A stretch of DNA of 34,065 bases from Desulfovibrio sp. (GTDB lineage Bacteria; Desulfobacterota; Desulfovibrionia; Desulfovibrionales; Desulfovibrionaceae): NCBI GenBank assembly GCA_031276485.1, contig JAISMY010000011.1:1-34065 (forward strand), given 5' to 3'. Made by a program: the position numbers and the translations under genes. Positions 1-9,135 of this stretch are shown here, piece after piece. Every line of letters begins with the position of its first letter. Position 1 is the stretch's first letter. The notes under the pieces were generated by a model. The model did not search any database. It had not been told where the DNA came from and saw only the letters and a list, made by a program, of their open reading frames with translations.

Positions 1-2
1 TT

Positions 3-887
3 GGTTTTTCATTCCATGATACACCTGAAATGATGCAAAAAATACTTGATGATCATTTATGGGATTTTGTACAAATACAGCTTAATTATATTGATTGGGA
101 AATATGTAGATCATGTAAATCTAAAGAACTTTATGAGATATTAACTGAACGAAAGATACCTATAGTCATCATGGAGCCTGTCAGGGGGGGGGGGCTGACA
201 GATTTGGGAGAAGAAGCAAACAGATTACTTAAAAAAACTGCTGCTGATAGCAGTATAGCATCATGGGCAATCAGATATGCCGCATCTCTTCAGAATGTAA
301 TGACTGTGCTTAGCGGAATGAGTACAATAGAGCAAGTTGAAGATAATCTCAAAATTATGATGAATTTCGAGCCATTATCTGATAACGAGCGGAAAATCCT
401 TGCTGAGGCAGCCGCTATTTTTTTGTCCACAGGCGAAATTCCATGCTCAGGATGCGGTAATTGCAAATTTTGCCCCAATGGTGTGGATATACAAACGAAC
501 TTTATTGTGTATAACCTCAGAAAATGGAATGGTTTTAGTCTTTATTACCGCACTATTGCAGAAAATACAAAAGCTCACCATTGCACGGCTTGTAATGAAT
601 GCGTTAAACTCTGCCCCCAGAGAATAGATATCCCTACAAAATTGCAAGAAATTGCTGCTCTAGCTAATGATGAAAATCCTATATCTTTGTCATCTGCTCA
701 AAAAAAATCCTTTGAGAAAATATGGCGTCTTTTTGGTATTATCCCATTTATTACGATGAAAAAAATAAATGATTATAAATTTAAATATTATCTATTCAAT
801 TCTGTTCCTCTTCTTACACTTTCTTTGAAATATGGCCCTTATCCAAATTTTTTACGACAAATAAAAGAAAAATTATTTCCAAGATGA
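3..887 (+). CDS. Aldo/keto reductase with C-terminal [4Fe-4S] dicluster domain (5' truncated)
   Basis: The frame is open from the left edge, so the N-terminal half of the TIM barrel lies outside the window; the first in-window ATG (30) is internal. Visible barrel motifs are GFSFHDT, the substrate-face stretch FVQIQLNYID and PIVIMEPVRGG. After the barrel come two ferredoxin-like motifs, CSGCGNCKFCP and CTACNECVKLCP, each able to hold one [4Fe-4S] cluster. Known of the family: such reductases are cytosolic and occur in many anaerobes; the physiological substrate is usually unknown, so I name none. The gene is AT-rich with A/T-ending codons, unlike all the GC-rich genes to its right, which suggests acquisition by transfer. 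An 11-base G run lies in the coding sequence at 184-194. The stop is TGA at 885-887 and no clear terminator follows. Confidence 0.85.
   Translation, partial: GFSFHDTPEMMQKILDDHLWDFVQIQLNYIDWEICRSCKSKELYEILTERKIPIVIMEPVRGGGLTDLGEEANRLLKKTAADSSIASWAIRYAASLQNVMTVLSGMSTIEQVEDNLKIMMNFEPLSDNERKILAEAAAIFLSTGEIPCSGCGNCKFCPNGVDIQTNFIVYNLRKWNGFSLYYRTIAENTKAHHCTACNECVKLCPQRIDIPTKLQEIAALANDENPISLSSAQKKSFEKIWRLFGIIPFITMKKINDYKFKYYLFNSVPLLTLSLKYGPYPNFLRQIKEKLFPR
184..194 (+). repeat. 11-base poly-G tract inside the aldo/keto reductase
   Basis: Eleven consecutive G residues encode part of R-G-G-G in the EPVRGG region of the barrel. Such long G runs are rare in AT-rich coding DNA. They are prone to slipped-strand changes in vivo and to errors in sequencing. 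In the given length the frame is intact through to the second iron-sulfur motif. Confidence 0.9.
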
Positions 888-903
888 TATTATATATAGA
901 TAG

Positions 904-1140
904 TCAATGTGAGCGCCGCACATGATCACAGGCACTTTTCAGATCTTTGCTGCGATCGGCGAGATTTGGATTTGAGTGATTATAGGCTATGGCTATGTGC
1001 GTGATGGCGTGATGCCATTCAAATACACATGTATCGGGAAGAGCCATCTTGTAGCGATCCAGGGAAAGTCTGAAGCGGTGCAGTTCATTCCTCCAAAGAT
1101 CTTTGAAGTAACGATATGAACTGTCTGTGGGTGAATTCAT
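904..1140 (-). CDS. Small protein of unknown function (second gene of a coupled pair)
   Basis: I do not recognise this family. The frame could begin at 1164, but ATG at 1140 is preferred because it overlaps the stop of the upstream gene as TGATG, a typical translational coupling arrangement; this gives a 78-residue product. The sequence is rich in aromatic residues and His/Arg (FEWHHAITHIAIAY) with a basic C-terminus (DHVRRSH). The pattern of amphipathic helices ending in a D-x-x-R-R-type segment is loosely reminiscent of small HEPN-like helical proteins, but this is only an impression. The protein ends abruptly at the border with AT-rich DNA, so it may be C-terminally truncated. Composition is intermediate between the AT-rich left edge and the GC-rich core. 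Confidence 0.5.
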   Translation of the reverse strand: MNSPTDSSYRYFKDLWRNELHRFRLSLDRYKMALPDTCVFEWHHAITHIAIAYNHSNPNLADRSKDLKSACDHVRRSH

Positions 1141-1400
1141 CACTCGGCGCTTCCCTTCCAGCAAGAGAACATCAATGCCCCTAAACGCTCTTCAATGCCG
1201 GCATCTGCGGAAACATCCAGATACACAGCCGGCAACACGTTGCCTCGGCTAAATTCACTCTGCCGCTGAGAATCCCTACGGCCTTCAGGCAAGATTTCAA
1301 GCCCGCGCAACTCTTCAGCGCCAACCGCCAGAAACTCATCCAGGTACTCGTCTGTAATCCGGTCTTCAACTTGGCCTAACGGCTGAACATTATCAGACAT
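1140..1400 (-). CDS. Small acidic protein of unknown function (first gene of a coupled pair)
   Basis: An 86-residue product, acidic in its first half (VEDRITDEYLDEF) and with a conserved-looking DVSADAGIEERLG segment. A GTG at 1409 is in frame, but ATG at 1400 has an AGGAG ribosome-binding site (1413-1409) eight bases upstream, and the GTG lies on that site, so ATG is chosen. Its TGA overlaps the ATG of the next gene by one base. Two small coupled genes, one acidic and one basic, standing alone beside accessory DNA fit a toxin-antitoxin or other small accessory module, but neither protein carries a motif I can name. Confidence 0.55.
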   Translation of the reverse strand: MSDNVQPLGQVEDRITDEYLDEFLAVGAEELRGLEILPEGRRDSQRQSEFSRGNVLPAVYLDVSADAGIEERLGALMFSCWKGSAE

Positions 1401-1828
1401 GGCAGGCACTCCTGGTTACAATGTATTCGGAGCCGCTTGGGAGCTTTTTTGATATGCCTTCCTCACAACTCAATGCGCGACGACCTTGTTTCAATCCACG
1501 GCCGACGCAATCCGCCACCCGACTCCGTCCCGGCGGATAGGAGCCGGGTGGATTGCCCCTCCCTGAAGGAAGGGGTTTCAGGGAAGGTAGGCCCGGCTTC
1601 GCCGGGCGTCAAGCGAGAATATCCCCGGAAGACATTCCCGCTACCATCCTTTCCGAATGCGGCGCGGTATCGCGGTTGGTCAAGTTTTATCCGAAAGCCG
1701 CCTCTGCTTCCGGTATTCAAAGCGGCATTCTTACCTTTGAGATAAATGTAAATATTTGCCCCAGAAATATATTTCACGGCCAATCTCGCTCCGTTTCTTC
1801 GCATTCCTGCCTTTCGCCGACAAAATAA
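1401..1828. other. Gene-free interval with three consecutive hairpins
   Basis: No convincing gene here. Three inverted repeats follow each other. A long one at 1507-1556 pairs GCAATCC with GGATTGC, then ACCCG with CGGGT, then CTCC with GGAG. A second at 1561-1583 pairs CCCTGAA with TTCAGGG. A third at 1591-1607 pairs GCCCGGC with GCCGGGC around a TTC loop. None is followed by a clean T run on either strand. The hairpins could end the glycosyltransferase operon coming from the right, or be a structured RNA. 1610-1828 shows nothing clear. Confidence 0.45.
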
Positions 1829-2965
1829 TCATTCAGGGCAAAAAAGTTTCGGTAAATCGCTTGAGCGACAGGCGCGTTCAAAATATTCCCGCATACGGCG
1901 GTCGAAAACCTCCGTGTCGAAGTGCGCCGCCCAGGCGGAAAGCGCCGCGGGGTCAAAGGCATCGTACCTCGCTTCCAGACGATCCAGGCCGGCGTTCAGG
2001 CTTTCCGGCGTCTGTTCCGAAAAAAACAGTCCGGTCACGCCGTCCCTGACCGTTTCCAGCGCGCCCCCGCGGGCGTAAGCCAGGACGGGACGGCCGGCGG
2101 CGGCGGCTTCCAGCGGCACGATGCCGAAGTCTTCTTCACCGGGGAACACAAGCGCGCGCGACGCAGCGAGCAGGCGCGCCGTTTCGGCGTCATCCCGGCG
2201 CAAGGCGAAGGTTACGTTCGGGCCGGCCTCGGCCTGAAGTTTTTTGCGCTGTTCGCCGTCGCCTATAATCAGCAGCCTGCGCCCCGAAGCGTTGAAGGCC
2301 CTTACCGCCAGATCGGCCTTTTTGTAAGCGACGAGCTGCCCCAGGAACACATAGGGAGCGTCCGCCGCCGGAGGTGCGAAAACGCCGTCGGCCGGCCGGA
2401 AGCGCGCGCAGTCCACCGGCGGGTATATAACATCGGCCTCCCGGCGGTAGTATTTGCGAATGCGTCCCGCCACCGCGCGCGAATTGGCGATGAAACGATC
2501 CACGCGGGCGGCCGAGGCATAATCCCACAGGCGCAGGCGGTGCGCGAAAAGTCTGAACGCCGTCCGGGTCACGGGGCCGAAGCTCTCCAGGTACTCCTGG
2601 TAAAAATCCCAGAGATAGCGCATGGGGCTGTGGCAGTAACAGATATGCAGGCAGTCGGGGCCGGTCAGCACGCCTTTGGCCGGCCCGGACTCGCTGCTGA
2701 CGACCAGATCGTAGCCGCGCAGGTCGATCTGCTCCAGAGCCGCCGGCATGAGCGGCAGATAGTGCCGGTAACGGGTGACCGCGCCGGGCAGGCGGGCTAT
2801 GAAGGTCGTGCGGATGTCGTGCCTCAGGATCTCTTCCGGGACGGCGGACCTGTCGATGACGTGCGTGTAGATGTCGGCCCGCGGAAAAATGCGGCACAGG
2901 CGTTCGAGAACTTTCTCGCCGCCGCGCATGCCCGTCAGCCAGTAATGAACAAGGGCGACTTTCAC
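1829..2965 (-). CDS. GT4-family glycosyltransferase
   Basis: A GT-B fold, group 1 (GT4) glycosyltransferase of 378 residues that would transfer a sugar from a nucleotide donor in cell-envelope or polysaccharide synthesis; donor and acceptor cannot be told from sequence. The N-terminus KVALVHYWLTGMRGGEKVLE is the acceptor-side domain with its glycine-rich turn. The donor domain holds FLGQLVAYKKADLAVRAF and the E-x7-E signature region EEDFGIVPLEAAAAGRPVLA. ATG at 2971 is possible, but GTG at 2965 sits seven bases after AAGGA and gives the standard N-terminus, so I prefer it. No signal peptide or membrane segment is seen, so it is cytosolic or peripheral. It is the last gene of the aminotransferase-hom-rsm22 run, 57 bases after rsm22. 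Confidence 0.85.
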   Translation of the reverse strand: MKVALVHYWLTGMRGGEKVLERLCRIFPRADIYTHVIDRSAVPEEILRHDIRTTFIARLPGAVTRYRHYLPLMPAALEQIDLRGYDLVVSSESGPAKGVLTGPDCLHICYCHSPMRYLWDFYQEYLESFGPVTRTAFRLFAHRLRLWDYASAARVDRFIANSRAVAGRIRKYYRREADVIYPPVDCARFRPADGVFAPPAADAPYVFLGQLVAYKKADLAVRAFNASGRRLLIIGDGEQRKKLQAEAGPNVTFALRRDDAETARLLAASRALVFPGEEDFGIVPLEAAAAGRPVLAYARGGALETVRDGVTGLFFSEQTPESLNAGLDRLEARYDAFDPAALSAWAAHFDTEVFDRRMREYFERACRSSDLPKLFCPE

Positions 2966-3022
2966 CGGCATTTCCTTATGAGCTGACGCGAAAATTTGTG
3001 CGTTACATGATTCCAGAGCAAT

Positions 3023-4306
3023 TTACGAATGAAACGAGTGAACTGCCCTATAGACGGGCAGCCCGCTTTTGGCGTCCCGCAGCTCTTTGCCGGCGGAGTC
3101 CCTGCGCGCCGAAGCCCGGACAAGCGCCGCCGAAGGAATATGCCGCGCGTCCGCCAGCAGCGCCAGGCCGTTTTCCGAACACGCGTAGCGCGCCGGCGCG
3201 CTTTCTCCGGCCACGGCTATGGGGTCGGAAAGCACGCGCAGTTCCAGCGGCGCTTTCCCGGCATTTTCAGCGGAACCCGGCCGGCCGGCCGCGCTTCCTT
3301 CTCTTCCGGCCGGCGTTGCCGGTGGAATATCCCCGTCTTTTGCCGCGAGCAGAAAGCTGAAGGCGAGACGTTTTTTTTGCAGTCCGGCCTGCCGGGTCAG
3401 TTCCCGCAGGGCGTCAGGAGCGTTGTCGGCCGGGCATGTGAAGTGGCACCAGCCGGACGGGCGGGCGCTCGCCGCCCGCGCGCCGCGCGCAGCCGCGTCA
3501 TCCGGCTCCGGGCGCGCGGCGCGGAGCATGGGACAGGGGGCCTGATGCGTACAGGGCGCAAGTACCCTGCAACCGTGCGCCGTCGCGCCCTTGCGCAGCA
3601 GCGCGGTAAGTTTGCCGCCCAGGCGCGTGCCCGGCTCCAGAATCAGGAGCCTGCCGCCCGGCCTCAGACGCGCCGCTGCCGCCGCCGCCAGACCGTCCAG
3701 GTCGTCTTCCAGGGTTTCCGCTTCCCTGTTGCCGCGTCCCCCGCGCAGTTCATTCAGGACGTTGAGGGCGGCAATCAGATCGTAAGAGCTTCCCCGGCGC
3801 GGGAACAGCATGCGTTCCAGCGAAGCGCGCGCCGTGCGTATGCTCCAGGGAGAGCCGGCCCCGGCCAGGGCGCGGAAAATCTCCCTGCCCAGTTCCAGAG
3901 GATGCGGAGCAATATCCGCGCAAACAAATTCAAGCGGCACGGAACGCAGCTCCGGGCGGGCGCACCAGAGCGCCGTCGCCAGGGTCAGGGGACCGCTGCC
4001 CGCGTCCAGAATGCGCGCGCCGGGACCGAGTCCCAGGTCCAGGTCCGGCAGCAGCCGCGCCAGGCGGCAGATGTTCCAGGGCAGGAAATAGCGCAGATAG
4101 GCGGACGTCAGACGCGGCGTCCGCCAGTAGGAAGCGGTCGCGCTCCCCCGCTCCGTCGTCAGCAGGCGCGAGAGGTCGCGCACGGCCGCGGGCAGGTCCG
4201 CGCGCCGGGACGCGGGAACAGGGTACGCGGCGTCCAGAGCCGCCTGAATCCCGCTCATGTCCCCGGACGCGGCCGGACGACGGACCGCCGGGGCGCGGAC
4301 CGGCAT
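3023..4306 (-). CDS. Rsm22-like ribosomal small subunit methyltransferase
   Basis: A 427-residue Rsm22/METTL17-type protein, a class I SAM-dependent methyltransferase fold linked to small-subunit maturation. Motif I LDAGSGPLTLA is near residue 100, an ADIAP motif follows, and LLILEPG lies near 222. The family's cysteine-rich box is present as CTHQAPCP (about 252-259) and WCHFTCP (about 286-292); homologous mitochondrial proteins bind an iron-sulfur cluster through such cysteines. Between these two parts is an Ala/Arg-rich insert, and the C-terminal part has another low-complexity Pro/Gly/Ala stretch. TTG at 4324 or ATG at 4258 are alternative starts; ATG at 4306 is chosen although its ribosome-binding site is weak. 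It is 50 bases downstream of hom. Confidence 0.75.
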   Translation of the reverse strand: MPVRAPAVRRPAASGDMSGIQAALDAAYPVPASRRADLPAAVRDLSRLLTTERGSATASYWRTPRLTSAYLRYFLPWNICRLARLLPDLDLGLGPGARILDAGSGPLTLATALWCARPELRSVPLEFVCADIAPHPLELGREIFRALAGAGSPWSIRTARASLERMLFPRRGSSYDLIAALNVLNELRGGRGNREAETLEDDLDGLAAAAAARLRPGGRLLILEPGTRLGGKLTALLRKGATAHGCRVLAPCTHQAPCPMLRAARPEPDDAAARGARAASARPSGWCHFTCPADNAPDALRELTRQAGLQKKRLAFSFLLAAKDGDIPPATPAGREGSAAGRPGSAENAGKAPLELRVLSDPIAVAGESAPARYACSENGLALLADARHIPSAALVRASARRDSAGKELRDAKSGLPVYRAVHSFHS

Positions 4307-4356
4307 ACTCACGGCCTGCCCCAAGGTATCGTCGTCATAGAGCCGCCGCCGTTTCC

Positions 4357-5748
4357 TCAGCTTCCTGCGCGCAGGCGCGGCAGCTCGCCGCTTTTGCCGG
4401 TGAGGACGCGGAAGCGGACCGGGCTTTCGCGGACGAACGGCAAGGCGGCCAGGGCGGTGACGGCTTTGTGGACGGCATCGTCCGACGCCTTGTGGGTCAT
4501 GAGGATCAGCGACGCGGTGTACGGCCCGGCTTTGCCTGCCGGCGGCGGAGCCGTTTCCGCGGCGTCGTCCTTTTGGATGACCTGGGCGAGGGAGATGGCG
4601 TGGTCGGCCAGGACGGCGGCCACATCGCGCAGGACGCCGGGGCGGTCGGCGACGTTCAGGCGCAGGTAATGCGGGCTGAAAGACTCACGCGGGCCGATGA
4701 CCCGCGCGGGCGCTGTCGGATGCGGGCCGGCGAAGCCGGTATTGCAGGGGGGCACGTTTTTGGCGATATCCAGAATGTCGGCCGCTACGGAACTTCCGGT
4801 CGGCAGATCGCCCGCGCCTTTGCCGTGCAGAAAGACGGACCCCGCCGCGTTGCCTTCGACGCGCACGGCGTTGTAAGCGCCTTCGACGCGGGCCAGAAGA
4901 AAGCGTTCGTTGACGAGGGCGGGGCAGACGCCGGCCTCGATGCCGCCGCTGCGCGGGTCGTCGCCGTGCAGGCGGGCGTAGCAGATGAGCTTGACGCGGC
5001 AGCCGAACTCCCGCGCGTAGCGGATATCGGCGGGCGACACGCCGGTGATGCCGCTCACGGGTATGGCCGCGTAAGGGTATTCCGCTCCCCAGGCCAGGCG
5101 GATGAGCAGGTACAGTTTTTGCGCGGCGTCGCGGCCGTCTATGTCGAGAACCGGGTCGGCTTCGGCATAGCCGCGCGTTTGGGCCTCTTTCAGCGCCGCG
5201 GCGAAGTCCATTCCCTTGTCGCTCATTTCCGAGAGAATAAAATTGCTGGTGCCGTTGAGGATGCCGACGATGCTGTCCAGGCGGTCGCCGGCAAGGGCTT
5301 CGCGCAGGGTGCGGATAATCGGGATACCGCCGCAGACGGAGGCTTCGTAGCCGAGGTGCAGTTTTTTTTCCGCGGCCAGGGCGAAAATTTCGTTGCCCCG
5401 CTCGGCCAGCAGGGCCTTGTTGGCGGTAACGACGTGCTTGCCCGCCCGCAGGGCCTTTCCGACAAGCTCGCCGGCAGTTTCGATGCCGCCGATGAGTTCG
5501 ACGAAAACGTCTGTTTCCGGATCCTTGAGCAGGTCGTCGGGGTTGTCGGTCAGACGCGCGCCGTCGGGCGGAGGGCAGGCCCGCGCCTTGGAGAGGTCGC
5601 GCACAAGCACGCTTTTGACCCGCACTTCGCGGCCGGTCCGGGCGGTTATTTCCGCGCGGTTTTCCCGCAGGATACGGAGCAGTCCCGAACCCACGGTTCC
5701 GAAGCCGGCGATGCCCAGGGTCAGAGGAGGGTTGTGTCCGTCAGCCAT
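4357..5748 (-). CDS. hom: Homoserine dehydrogenase with C-terminal ACT domain
   Basis: Reduces aspartate semialdehyde to homoserine with NAD(P)H, the branch point to threonine and methionine. The 463-residue product has the Rossmann motif [12 protein letters not shown] near residues 13-24, the [12 protein letters not shown] loop, catalytic-domain motifs [11 protein letters not shown] and [19 protein letters not shown], and a C-terminal ACT domain ([18 protein letters not shown]) that normally senses an end-product amino acid such as threonine. The frame is open upstream to 5883, but that stretch overlaps the aminotransferase and does not look like Hom, so ATG at 5748 is used; it overlaps the aminotransferase stop by eight bases, implying translational coupling. 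The ACT domain holds an Ala/Pro-rich insert (about [12 protein letters not shown]). Confidence 0.95.
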   Translation of the reverse strand: MADGHNPPLTLGIAGFGTVGSGLLRILRENRAEITARTGREVRVKSVLVRDLSKARACPPPDGARLTDNPDDLLKDPETDVFVELIGGIETAGELVGKALRAGKHVVTANKALLAERGNEIFALAAEKKLHLGYEASVCGGIPIIRTLREALAGDRLDSIVGILNGTSNFILSEMSDKGMDFAAALKEAQTRGYAEADPVLDIDGRDAAQKLYLLIRLAWGAEYPYAAIPVSGITGVSPADIRYAREFGCRVKLICYARLHGDDPRSGGIEAGVCPALVNERFLLARVEGAYNAVRVEGNAAGSVFLHGKGAGDLPTGSSVAADILDIAKNVPPCNTGFAGPHPTAPARVIGPRESFSPHYLRLNVADRPGVLRDVAAVLADHAISLAQVIQKDDAAETAPPPAGKAGPYTASLILMTHKASDDAVHKAVTALAALPFVRESPVRFRVLTGKSGELPRLRAGS

Positions 5749-6940
5749 CGCCGCCTGCCTTTGAAAGAGCTTTTTTGATGCCGCGCACGGCCTGGTTGGT
5801 GCGCTGCCGGTTTTCGATAAGGGCGAAACGCACGTACTCGTCGCCCCGGGAGCCGAAGCCCAGTCCCGGCGAAACGGCCACATGCCCTTCGCGGAGCAGG
5901 AGCTTGGAAAACTCCACGGAACCCGCTTTGCGGAACTCTTCGGGAATGCGCGCCCATACGAACATAGTGGCCTTGGGGGCGGGCACTTCCCAGCCGATGC
6001 GGTTCAGTCCTTCAATCAGCCAGTCCCTGCGTTGCCTGTAGGTATCGCGGATTTCCGCGACGCCGTCGTCCACGCCGTTGAGGGGGGCGTTCAGGGCCAC
6101 CGCCGCCGCTATCTGGACGGGCTGGAAGATGCCGTAGTCCAGGTAGCTTTTGATGCGCTGCAGGGCATGCACCATGTCGCGGTTGCCCACGCAGAAGCCC
6201 ACGCGCCAGCCGGCCATGGAATAGCTTTTGGACATGGAGAAAAACTCCACGCCCACGTCCGCGGCGCCTTCGGCCTGCATGAAGCTCGGGGCCGTGTAGC
6301 CGTCGAACACCAGGTCGGCGTAGGCCAGATCGTGTACGACCATCATCTTGTGTTCTTTGGCGAACGCGACGATTTTTTGGAAAAATTCGCGGGAGACGAC
6401 TTCGGTGGTCGGGTTGTGCGGGTAGCTGATGAAGAGTATTTTGGGCTGCGGCCAGGTCTGGCGGCCGGCCGTCTGCAGGTCTTCAAAAAAATCCCTGTCC
6501 CTGTCGATGGGTATGCGGCGCACGTCGGCGCCGGCGATGATGGGCGCGTACGTGTGGATGGGATAGGTGGGGTCGGGGGTCAGCACCACCTCGCCGGGCG
6601 AGAGCAGGGCCAGGGCCAGGTGGGCCAGCCCTTCCTTGGCGCCCATGGTGGCGATGGCCTCGCTTTCCGGGTCCAGGCGGACGTCGTAGCGGCGCCGGTA
6701 CCAGTCGCAGACGGCCTTTCTGAGGTTGGGTATGCCGCGCGAGGCGGAGTACCTGTGGTTCACGGGTTTGGCCGCGGCTTCAATGACCTTGTCCACGATG
6801 AACCGGGGCGTGGCCAGGTCCGGGTTTCCCATGCCGAAATCCACGACGTCGATATTGTTCCTGCGCATCTGCATTTTGAGATCCGTCACCGTCGAGAAGA
6901 CGTAGGGCGGCAGACGCAGCATCCTGGGAAACTGTTCCAT
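5741..6940 (-). CDS. PLP-dependent class I/II aminotransferase (AlaC-like)
   Basis: A 399-residue fold-type I aminotransferase. The Schiff-base lysine is in [15 protein letters not shown] (about K238); YPHNPT (N176) and HDLAY (D204) bind the cofactor. The start [10 protein letters not shown]-type motif ([15 protein letters not shown]) and overall sequence resemble the alanine/glutamate transaminases of the AlaC group, which also includes enzymes annotated as aspartate aminotransferase or LL-diaminopimelate aminotransferase; exact specificity is inferred only. ATG at 6940 has AGGAG eight bases upstream and is preferred over the in-frame extension to 7081, which would run over the promoter and the uvrB start. 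It leads the operon with hom and is transcribed away from uvrB. Confidence 0.88.
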   Translation of the reverse strand: MEQFPRMLRLPPYVFSTVTDLKMQMRRNNIDVVDFGMGNPDLATPRFIVDKVIEAAAKPVNHRYSASRGIPNLRKAVCDWYRRRYDVRLDPESEAIATMGAKEGLAHLALALLSPGEVVLTPDPTYPIHTYAPIIAGADVRRIPIDRDRDFFEDLQTAGRQTWPQPKILFISYPHNPTTEVVSREFFQKIVAFAKEHKMMVVHDLAYADLVFDGYTAPSFMQAEGAADVGVEFFSMSKSYSMAGWRVGFCVGNRDMVHALQRIKSYLDYGIFQPVQIAAAVALNAPLNGVDDGVAEIRDTYRQRRDWLIEGLNRIGWEVPAPKATMFVWARIPEEFRKAGSVEFSKLLLREGHVAVSPGLGFGSRGDEYVRFALIENRQRTNQAVRGIKKALSKAGGDG

Positions 6941-6958
6941 GCGGGGGCTCCTGAAATT

Positions 6959-6987
6959 TTGCCTAAACGCGGAAGACACCTTATATT
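6959..6987 (+). promoter_or_regulatory. Probable sigma70 promoter of uvrB
   Basis: TTGCCT (6959-6964), a 17-base spacer and TATATT (6982-6987) lie 41 bases before the chosen uvrB start. The -10 overlaps the -10 of the divergent aminotransferase promoter, so the two polymerases could not bind at once. I see no obvious LexA-type palindrome, but the LexA box of this group is not known to me. Confidence 0.6.
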
Positions 6988-7009
6988 CGCAGTGCAGAGC
7001 TTGTGTCAA
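6980..7009 (-). promoter_or_regulatory. Probable sigma70 promoter of the aminotransferase-hom operon
   Basis: Reading the minus strand, TTGACA (7009-7004) is followed after 18 bases by TATAAG (6985-6980); ATATAA with a 17-base spacer is the alternative. The start codon is 40 bases further on. Its -10 shares bases with the -10 of the divergent uvrB promoter. Confidence 0.65.
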
Positions 7010-7028
7010 AGGGGAAAGGGAGAGGCGA

Positions 7029-9116
7029 ATGGACGGGAACGGCGCGCGGGGCGCGGGGCTTGAACCCGCCTGCTTCAGCATGGAAACGGACTATACGCCG
7101 CGCGGAGATCAGCCCGAGGCCATAGCGGCCATTGCCGCGAACCTGAATCAGCGGGTGCCCGACCAGATTCTGCTGGGCGTCACGGGGTCGGGAAAAACCT
7201 TCACCATGGCCGGGGTCATCGCCGCAACGCGCAGGCCGGCGCTGATTCTGGCGCCGAACAAGACCCTGGCCGCGCAGTTGTACAACGAATTCCGCGGGCT
7301 TTTTCCGCGCAACGCCGTCGAATATTTCGTAAGCTATTATGATTACTATCAACCTGAGGCTTACGTCCCGTCCTCCGACACCTATATCGAAAAAGATTCC
7401 GCCATCAACGACAACATAGACAAGCTGCGTCATGCCGCCACCCATGCCCTGCTGACCCGCCGGGACACGATTATTGTGGCGTCCGTGTCCTGCATTTACG
7501 GCCTTGGGTCGCCGGAATACTACGCGCGGCTGGTCATCCCGGTGGAGGCCGGGCAGCGCCTGAGCATGGAAAACGTGATTTCCCGCCTCGTGGACATCCA
7601 GTACGAACGCAACGACTACGACTTTCACCGCGCGACCTTCCGGGTGCGCGGGGACGTGCTGGAGGTGATTCCGTCCTATGAAAACGAGCGCGCCCTGCGC
7701 CTGGAGTTTTTCGGGGACGACCTTGAAATCCTGTCGGAGATAGACCCGCTGACCGGGGAAACCCTGGCCCGCATCGGCAAAAGCGTCATCTTTCCGGCCA
7801 GCCACTACGTTTCGGACCGGGACAACATGAACCGGGCGGCGGGTTGCATCCGCGAAGAGCTTAGGGAATGTCTGGCCGAATACAGGGCGGCGGGCAAGCT
7901 TGTGGAAGCTCAGAGGCTGGAGCAGCGCACCATGCGCGATTTGGAAATGATGGAACAGATAGGCTACTGCAGCGGCATAGAAAATTATTCCCGGCATCTG
8001 GACGGGCGGGCGCCGGGTTCCGCGCCTTTTTGCCTGCTGGATTATTTTCCGGAGGATTATCTGCTTTTCGTGGACGAGTCGCACATCACCATTCCCCAGG
8101 TGGGGGCCATGTACAAGGGCGACCGATCCCGCAAGAGCACCCTGGTGGAGTACGGTTTCCGCCTGCCCTCGGCGTTGGACAACCGGCCCCTGAGTTTCGA
8201 CGAGTTTTTGCGCCGCACGCGGCAGATTATTTACGTGTCGGCCACGCCCGGCCCCTGGGAACGGGATCGCGCCCAGGGGCTGGTCGTTGAGCAGATCATC
8301 CGTCCCACCGGTCTTGTGGACCCGGAAACGGAGGTGCGCAGGAGCAAGGGACAGATCGACGACCTGCTGGCCGAGTGCCGGGCCCGGGCGGACGGCGGCT
8401 CCCGCGTGCTGGTTACGACGCTGACCAAGCGCATGGCCGAAGATTTGACCGAACATATGAATTCCATGGGCGTACGCGCCAAATTTCTGCATTCGGACAT
8501 CGACACCCTGGAGCGCATGAGCATCATCCGTGCCCTGCGCAAGGGCGATTTCGACGTGTTGGTGGGCATCAATCTGCTGCGCGAGGGTCTGGATATTCCG
8601 GAGGTGTCGCTGGTTGCCGTGCTGGATGCCGACAAGGAAGGTTTTTTGCGTTCGGAGGGGTCGTTGATCCAGACTTTCGGGCGGGCGGCGCGCAATGTGG
8701 AGGGGCGGGTGATCATGTATGCCGACAGGGTCACGGCGTCGATGCGCGCGGCCATGGAAGAAACGGCCCGCAGGCGCGAGCGGCAGCGCGTGTTCAACCG
8801 GGAGCGGGGAATCACGCCCGCGAGTATCAGGAAAGAGGTGGATACGCCGTTTGACGCGCTGTTCGCTCCGCCCGCGGCGGGCGGCGTTCCGGGCGGGCGG
8901 CGCGGCAGACTGCGCGGTGGCGGGGGCGGCGGCAGGGGCGACGAGAACGCCGCGCTTTCCGATCCGCGCGAACTGGCGCGGCTTATCCAGTCTCTGGAAC
9001 GCGAAATGCGCGGCGCGGCGCGTGAGCTGGAATTTGAACGGGCCGCCGAACTGCGCGACCGTGTCCGCGCCCTGCGCAGCCGGCTGCTCGCTGCGGACGG
9101 CAGACCCGCCGCGTGA
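7029..9116 (+). CDS. uvrB: Excinuclease ABC subunit B
   Basis: DNA-damage recognition helicase-like subunit of nucleotide excision repair, acting with UvrA and UvrC. The 695-residue product has Walker A GVTGSGKT (residues 50-57), the beta-hairpin region [16 protein letters not shown] used to pry open damaged DNA, the DEAD-like box FVDESH, helicase motifs ending in QTFGRAARN, and a C-terminal UVR domain ([17 protein letters not shown]) that contacts UvrC. A glycine/arginine-rich linker ([18 protein letters not shown]) separates helicase and UVR domains. ATG at 7029 has a GGGAGAGG ribosome-binding site; ATG at 7080 lacks one, and the open frame back to 6939 would cross the promoter. Product is cytosolic. 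Single-gene unit as far as seen. Confidence 0.96.
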   Translation: MDGNGARGAGLEPACFSMETDYTPRGDQPEAIAAIAANLNQRVPDQILLGVTGSGKTFTMAGVIAATRRPALILAPNKTLAAQLYNEFRGLFPRNAVEYFVSYYDYYQPEAYVPSSDTYIEKDSAINDNIDKLRHAATHALLTRRDTIIVASVSCIYGLGSPEYYARLVIPVEAGQRLSMENVISRLVDIQYERNDYDFHRATFRVRGDVLEVIPSYENERALRLEFFGDDLEILSEIDPLTGETLARIGKSVIFPASHYVSDRDNMNRAAGCIREELRECLAEYRAAGKLVEAQRLEQRTMRDLEMMEQIGYCSGIENYSRHLDGRAPGSAPFCLLDYFPEDYLLFVDESHITIPQVGAMYKGDRSRKSTLVEYGFRLPSALDNRPLSFDEFLRRTRQIIYVSATPGPWERDRAQGLVVEQIIRPTGLVDPETEVRRSKGQIDDLLAECRARADGGSRVLVTTLTKRMAEDLTEHMNSMGVRAKFLHSDIDTLERMSIIRALRKGDFDVLVGINLLREGLDIPEVSLVAVLDADKEGFLRSEGSLIQTFGRAARNVEGRVIMYADRVTASMRAAMEETARRRERQRVFNRERGITPASIRKEVDTPFDALFAPPAAGGVPGGRRGRLRGGGGGGRGDENAALSDPRELARLIQSLEREMRGAARELEFERAAELRDRVRALRSRLLAADGRPAA

Positions 9117-9135
9117 AACGGCGCGTTTTTTCCGG

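Noticed and set aside
1488-1500. GTTTCAATCCACG, which matches the conserved end of type I-C CRISPR repeats
   Set aside because: Only one partial match; the palindromic half of the repeat is missing and no second unit lies at spacer distance. Not an array.
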